Shown here piece by piece: positions 60,931 to 64,000 of a DNA stretch of 64,000 nucleotides. Origin of the DNA: Flavobacteriaceae bacterium PS02338 (GTDB taxonomy: Bacteria; Bacteroidota; Bacteroidia; Sphingobacteriales; Sphingobacteriaceae); assembly GCA_029959615.1 (NCBI GenBank), contig JASCOD010000006.1, positions 124,001 to 188,000 of the forward strand, in the 5' to 3' direction. A program made the position numbers and the translations under genes. Below the pieces are notes generated by a model. It searched no databases and had not been told where the DNA came from. It was given only the letters and a program-made list of their open reading frames with translations. Within the stretch, counting starts at the first letter, position 1. The number at the start of each line of letters is the position of its first letter.

Positions 60931-60957
60931 GTAAACCAATTAATTGGTCGACCAAAT
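60928..60957 (+). promoter_or_regulatory. Paired GntR-type operators upstream of the GntR gene
   Basis: TTGGTAAACCAA (60928-60939) and TTGGTCGACCAA (60944-60955), 16 bases apart, are both TTGGT-NN-ACCAA palindromes. They lie between the -7 box and the ATG, suggesting autoregulation. Confidence 0.75.
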
Positions 60958-60970
60958 AGAAAACTAAGGA

Positions 60971-61714
60971 ATGAGATCATTAATAGAAAATATCACTGCA
61001 ATACAAGTTGAGTCGCCAGTTGACAAAATTATAGGACAGTTAAAACAATTGATTGTATCTGGTCAGTTAAAGCCAGGAGATAGATTGCCAGCAGAAAGAG
61101 TGCTTTCTGAACGATTTGGATTAGGAAGAAGCTATATCCGCGAAGCAATATTGAAATTAGAGTTTTATGGTTTGCTAAAAACCAATCCTCAAAGTGGTAC
61201 ATATGTAGCGGGATTAAGCATCAATGTAATTGATAACATCATTTCTGATATCATCAAGTTTAACAAAGATGATTTTAATGCCTTAATTGAAGCTCGTTAC
61301 CACTTAGAATTAAACGCTGTAAAGTTAGCTGCAGAGCGTAGAACCTGTGAGGATTTGGAGAGTATCAAATCTGCAATGGAAGATTATGAGAGGAAAGCTA
61401 GTGCAGGTGGAGATGCGGTAGAAGAGGATATGGTTTTCCATATCAAAATAGCTAAAGCGACTAAAAATTCAGTAATAGAGTCGATGATCTTGATTTTAGT
61501 TCCTGACTTGATTAAGAATATTGTACAAAATAAAATATGTGGAGACAATAGGGCTATAACAGCGATAGAAGAACACAGAATGATTTACGCCGCTATCGAA
61601 GCGCAAGATATGGCTAAAGCTGAAGAAGCAATGTCGGGCCACCTTGACGAGATATGGCAAATTAGTAAAGCCGGTTTTGCCGCACAACATATAATCAACG
61701 AAGCAGAAGTATAA
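60971..61714 (+). CDS. GntR-family (FadR/FCD) transcriptional regulator
   Basis: A 247-residue regulator with an N-terminal winged helix (about residues 15-85; GQLKPGDRLPAERVLSERFGLGRSYIREAILKLEFYGLLKTNPQSGTYV) and a C-terminal FCD domain with histidines that could bind a metal and an acidic ligand (EARYHLELNAVKLAAERR, EEDMVFHIKIAKA, EEHRMIYAAIEAQD, GHLDEI). FCD regulators commonly respond to hexuronates and other sugar acids. Two operators precede it and two more precede the lyase gene, so it probably represses the whole locus. It precedes the PL17 gene by 54 bases. Confidence 0.92.
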   Translation: MRSLIENITAIQVESPVDKIIGQLKQLIVSGQLKPGDRLPAERVLSERFGLGRSYIREAILKLEFYGLLKTNPQSGTYVAGLSINVIDNIISDIIKFNKDDFNALIEARYHLELNAVKLAAERRTCEDLESIKSAMEDYERKASAGGDAVEEDMVFHIKIAKATKNSVIESMILILVPDLIKNIVQNKICGDNRAITAIEEHRMIYAAIEAQDMAKAEEAMSGHLDEIWQISKAGFAAQHIINEAEV

Positions 61715-61768
61715 TTCGAGAAATATAGGAGTATCCTAGCTTAATCAAATAAATATAAATTCAAGCGT

Positions 61769-63901
61769 ATGAACTACTTAAAAAAAGTGGTATTAGTATC
61801 TTTTTGTGCCTTTTTTAGCGTGCCGCTAATGGCTCAAACACATCCAAGCTTAATGCTTACCAAAGCAAATGTAGCGGCTGTGAGAAAGGGAGTAGCTACC
61901 TATCCACTTTTACGTCAGTCTTATCAAACTGTGAAAAATGCAGCTGATAGGGCCTTGGCGGAACCTATAGTAGTACCCGTGCCTAAAGATGGGGGCGGCG
62001 GTTATACGCACGAACAACATAAGAAAAACTACAGTAACATGTTAAGCGCTGGTACAGCTTATCAGATTTCTGGAGAAAAAAAATATGCAGATTACGTAAA
62101 AAATGTACTGCTTAACTATGCTTCACAATATGAAAAATGGCCTTTACATCCTAAAAGAAAAAGCGAGGATGATGGTGGTCGTATTTTTTGGCAAAGCTTA
62201 AACGACTTTGTATGGCAAATTTATACCATACAGGCTTATGATTTGGTTTATGACGGTTTACCTGCTGCTGACAGGGAGACCATTGAAGAGAAATTGTTCG
62301 TACCTATCTTAAAGTTCTTTACTGAGGATAGGTACGATGTCTTCAACAAAATCCACAATCATGGTACTTGGAACTTAGCTGCGGTAGGCATTACCGGCTA
62401 TGTATTGAACAAAAAGGAATACGTAGAAACAGCCATTAAAGGTTCTAATAAAGATGGAAAAACTGGCTATTTGGCTCAAATAGACCAATTGTTTTCTCCA
62501 GATGGTTATTACATGGAAGGCCCTTATTACCAACGTTACGCCTTATTGCCGTTTGTGCTATTTGCTAAAGCAATTAATAATTACGAGCCTTCACGTAAAA
62601 TCTTCGAATACCGTGATAAGTTGCTTTCAAAAGCAATCCAGACTTCATTGCAAACTTCTTATACTGATAAAACTTTTTTCCCAATTAACGATGCCATTAA
62701 AGATAAAACCTACGAATCAATCGAGTTGGTTTACGGTGTAGATTTAGCTTACGCTGATATTAAACCAGAGGTTGATTTATTGGACATCGCTAGACAGCAA
62801 AACCGCGTAATCGTTTCTGATGCTGGTTTAAAAGTGGCTGCAGATTTAGCTGCGGGTAAAGCTGTACCGTTTAAATATCAAACTTTGTTTATTAAAGATG
62901 GTGCAAAAGGAGAGTATGGTGGTTTAGGTATTTTGCGTAGCGGTGCAAATACAGACCAACAAGCAGTGTTAATAAAAGCTGCTTCGCAAGGAATGGGACA
63001 TGGCCACTTTGATAGATTAGGTTTGTTGTTCTACGATAATACTACTGAGATTTTTCCAGATTACGGTGCTGCCAGATTTTTAAATATCGATACTAAAAAC
63101 GGTGGAGGTTATTTGCCAGAGAATAATACTTATGCCAAACAAACGGTAGCTCACAATGCCTTAGTGGTAGATCAAACTTCACATTTTAATGCTAAAGTTG
63201 GCCCTGCTGATAAAACCAGTCCAACGTTATTGTACTTCTCTAACCAGCCAAACTTAAAAGTAGTTAGTGCCAAAGAAGCTAAGGCTTATGCCGATGTAAC
63301 GATGATCAGAACATCTGCTTTGGTAAAAGTGGATGGTTTAGATAAACCTTTGTTGATTGATGTGGTACAAGCTCAATCTCCAAAAAATCATCAATACGAT
63401 TTGCCATTTTGGTACAAAGGTCAGTTAGTAAATACTTCCTTTCCTGTAACAGCAAAAGCTGACGGTTTAACAGCTTTGGGTACGAAAAATGGCTATCAGC
63501 ACATTTGGTTAAATGCTAGTAATAAGCTAGAAGAAAAAACTGGATTGGTTGGTCTGTTGAATAAAAATCGTTTCTACACTACTCACTTTGCATCAGATAA
63601 TCCTTTAGAGGTGAAATTGGTTTCCATTGGAGCTAACGATCCTGAAATGAATTTGGTTGATGGAAAAGCGTTTATGTTGAGCAGTAATGGACAAAACCAA
63701 ACTTTTGCTACCATTACGGAAACGCATGGCGGTACAGACCCTATAAATGAAACCGTATCATCGGCCTTACCTTCTATCAGTGAATTAAAGATAGTGAAAT
63801 CAGATGTGCAACAAATCACATTGAGTTTCAAGCTGAACGGAAAAACTTACACGTATCAGATTAATTATACAGATAAACAGAATTATATAAATTTTAAATA
63901 G
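61769..63901 (+). CDS. PL17-family oligoalginate lyase-like enzyme
   Basis: A 710-residue exported lyase of the alginate lyase/heparinase II-III fold (signal peptide about residues 1-22, PLMAQT). An (alpha/alpha) toroid (about 25-370) holds YTHEQHKKNY, IFWQSLND, N197-H198 in IHNHGTWN, and the tyrosine of GPYYQRYAL; the C-terminal beta-sheet part (about 380-700) has MGHGHFDRLGL, with a zinc-type histidine. These correspond to Asn/His/Tyr residues known in PL17 enzymes, which cleave alginate oligomers exolytically to a monomer. It follows the GntR gene and likely feeds a hexuronate path beyond the window. Confidence 0.9.
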   Translation: MNYLKKVVLVSFCAFFSVPLMAQTHPSLMLTKANVAAVRKGVATYPLLRQSYQTVKNAADRALAEPIVVPVPKDGGGGYTHEQHKKNYSNMLSAGTAYQISGEKKYADYVKNVLLNYASQYEKWPLHPKRKSEDDGGRIFWQSLNDFVWQIYTIQAYDLVYDGLPAADRETIEEKLFVPILKFFTEDRYDVFNKIHNHGTWNLAAVGITGYVLNKKEYVETAIKGSNKDGKTGYLAQIDQLFSPDGYYMEGPYYQRYALLPFVLFAKAINNYEPSRKIFEYRDKLLSKAIQTSLQTSYTDKTFFPINDAIKDKTYESIELVYGVDLAYADIKPEVDLLDIARQQNRVIVSDAGLKVAADLAAGKAVPFKYQTLFIKDGAKGEYGGLGILRSGANTDQQAVLIKAASQGMGHGHFDRLGLLFYDNTTEIFPDYGAARFLNIDTKNGGGYLPENNTYAKQTVAHNALVVDQTSHFNAKVGPADKTSPTLLYFSNQPNLKVVSAKEAKAYADVTMIRTSALVKVDGLDKPLLIDVVQAQSPKNHQYDLPFWYKGQLVNTSFPVTAKADGLTALGTKNGYQHIWLNASNKLEEKTGLVGLLNKNRFYTTHFASDNPLEVKLVSIGANDPEMNLVDGKAFMLSSNGQNQTFATITETHGGTDPINETVSSALPSISELKIVKSDVQQITLSFKLNGKTYTYQINYTDKQNYINFK

Positions 63902-63971
63902 GAGCTAGGTGTCAGTAGTCAGGCATCAGTTAACCGATTTAAACAATTAAGCAATTAAACAATATTAAGAT

Positions 63972-64000
63972 ATGCAAAGCGAATTATTTCAAATAGAGAC
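63972..64000 (+). CDS. Start of a further gene (window edge)
   Basis: An ATG 70 bases after the PL17 stop opens a frame reading MQSELFQIE at the window edge, downstream of word repeats. In related loci a short-chain dehydrogenase or MFS transporter follows PL17. Ten codons do not allow a product call. Confidence 0.35.

Noticed and set aside
62502..62741. 79-residue frame inside the PL17 gene on the same strand
   Set aside because: Out-of-frame shadow; the PL17 frame continues through with conserved motifs.
1..64000. tRNA, rRNA, insertion sequence or prophage
   Set aside because: No tRNA-like T-loop with cloverleaf arms, rRNA segment, transposase or phage gene was found on reading the intergenic regions; a covariance search would be decisive for small RNAs.

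Overview
The window is chromosomal DNA from a member of the Bacteroidota, most likely Sphingobacteriaceae and Pedobacter-like. Evidence: AT-rich genes almost without Shine-Dalgarno sequences; repeated -7 boxes of the type TAnnTTTG; a type IX secretion C-terminal sorting domain; signal peptides ending in A-Q; an IscX/ferredoxin pair, DUF2520, DUF922 and LptF/G proteins typical of the phylum; and a secreted polysaccharide lyase cluster. I see no rRNA, tRNA, CRISPR array, insertion sequence or prophage.

Layout. 1-1000: the 3' end of a hybrid histidine kinase and a small membrane protein. 1029-12889: a long leftward block with maf, a Spy-like protein, kdsC, iscX, fdx, a DUF2520 protein, cytochrome c maturation genes (ccmF, ccmE, ccmD, ccmC, ccmB) interrupted by glutamate dehydrogenase, a ZIP transporter, a PAP2 phosphatase and a methyltransferase. 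13121-24267: glmM, a cysteine desulfurase, a DUF485/ActP-like symporter pair, tag, an NAD(P)-binding protein, a metallo-beta-lactamase-fold protein, a secreted acetolactate decarboxylase and cydAB. 24473-31797: an M28 peptidase, a small operon holding a TetX-like FAD monooxygenase, an AraC regulator and a YciI protein, a LapA-like protein and a 924-residue surface protein joining a metalloprotease-like domain, a propeller and a barrel. 31798-33053: 1.25 kb without a gene, strongly T-rich on the + strand, with a tandem repeat of about 115 bp. 33054-41831: an SRPBCC protein, an LptF/G permease, tgt, a glycosyltransferase, rsmG, dprA and a cystathionine beta-synthase-like enzyme. 42009-54028: acyl-CoA carboxylase beta subunit, a MORN-like protein, an M19 dipeptidase, trxB, a GH20 hexosaminidase, DUF922, an ECF sigma factor with a membrane partner, a dicarboxylate/amino acid symporter and two tandem paralogues.

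54319-64000 is the most coherent accessory system: a lipoprotein polysaccharide lyase, a secreted beta-rich protein, a T9SS-exported repeat protein, a sialate O-acetylesterase-like protein, a GntR/FCD regulator and a PL17 (oligoalginate lyase-like) enzyme. Two pairs of the palindrome TTGGT-NN-ACCAA lie over the promoter of the first gene and over that of the regulator gene. I infer a hexuronate-responsive regulon for an acetylated uronic-acid polymer (alginate- or glucuronan-like). No SusC/SusD pair is present in the visible part.

Other points worth checking: a tRNA-guanine transglycosylase without its three zinc cysteines, a CcmE of the CxxxY type, REP-like inverted pairs, and several families of degenerate word repeats between genes.
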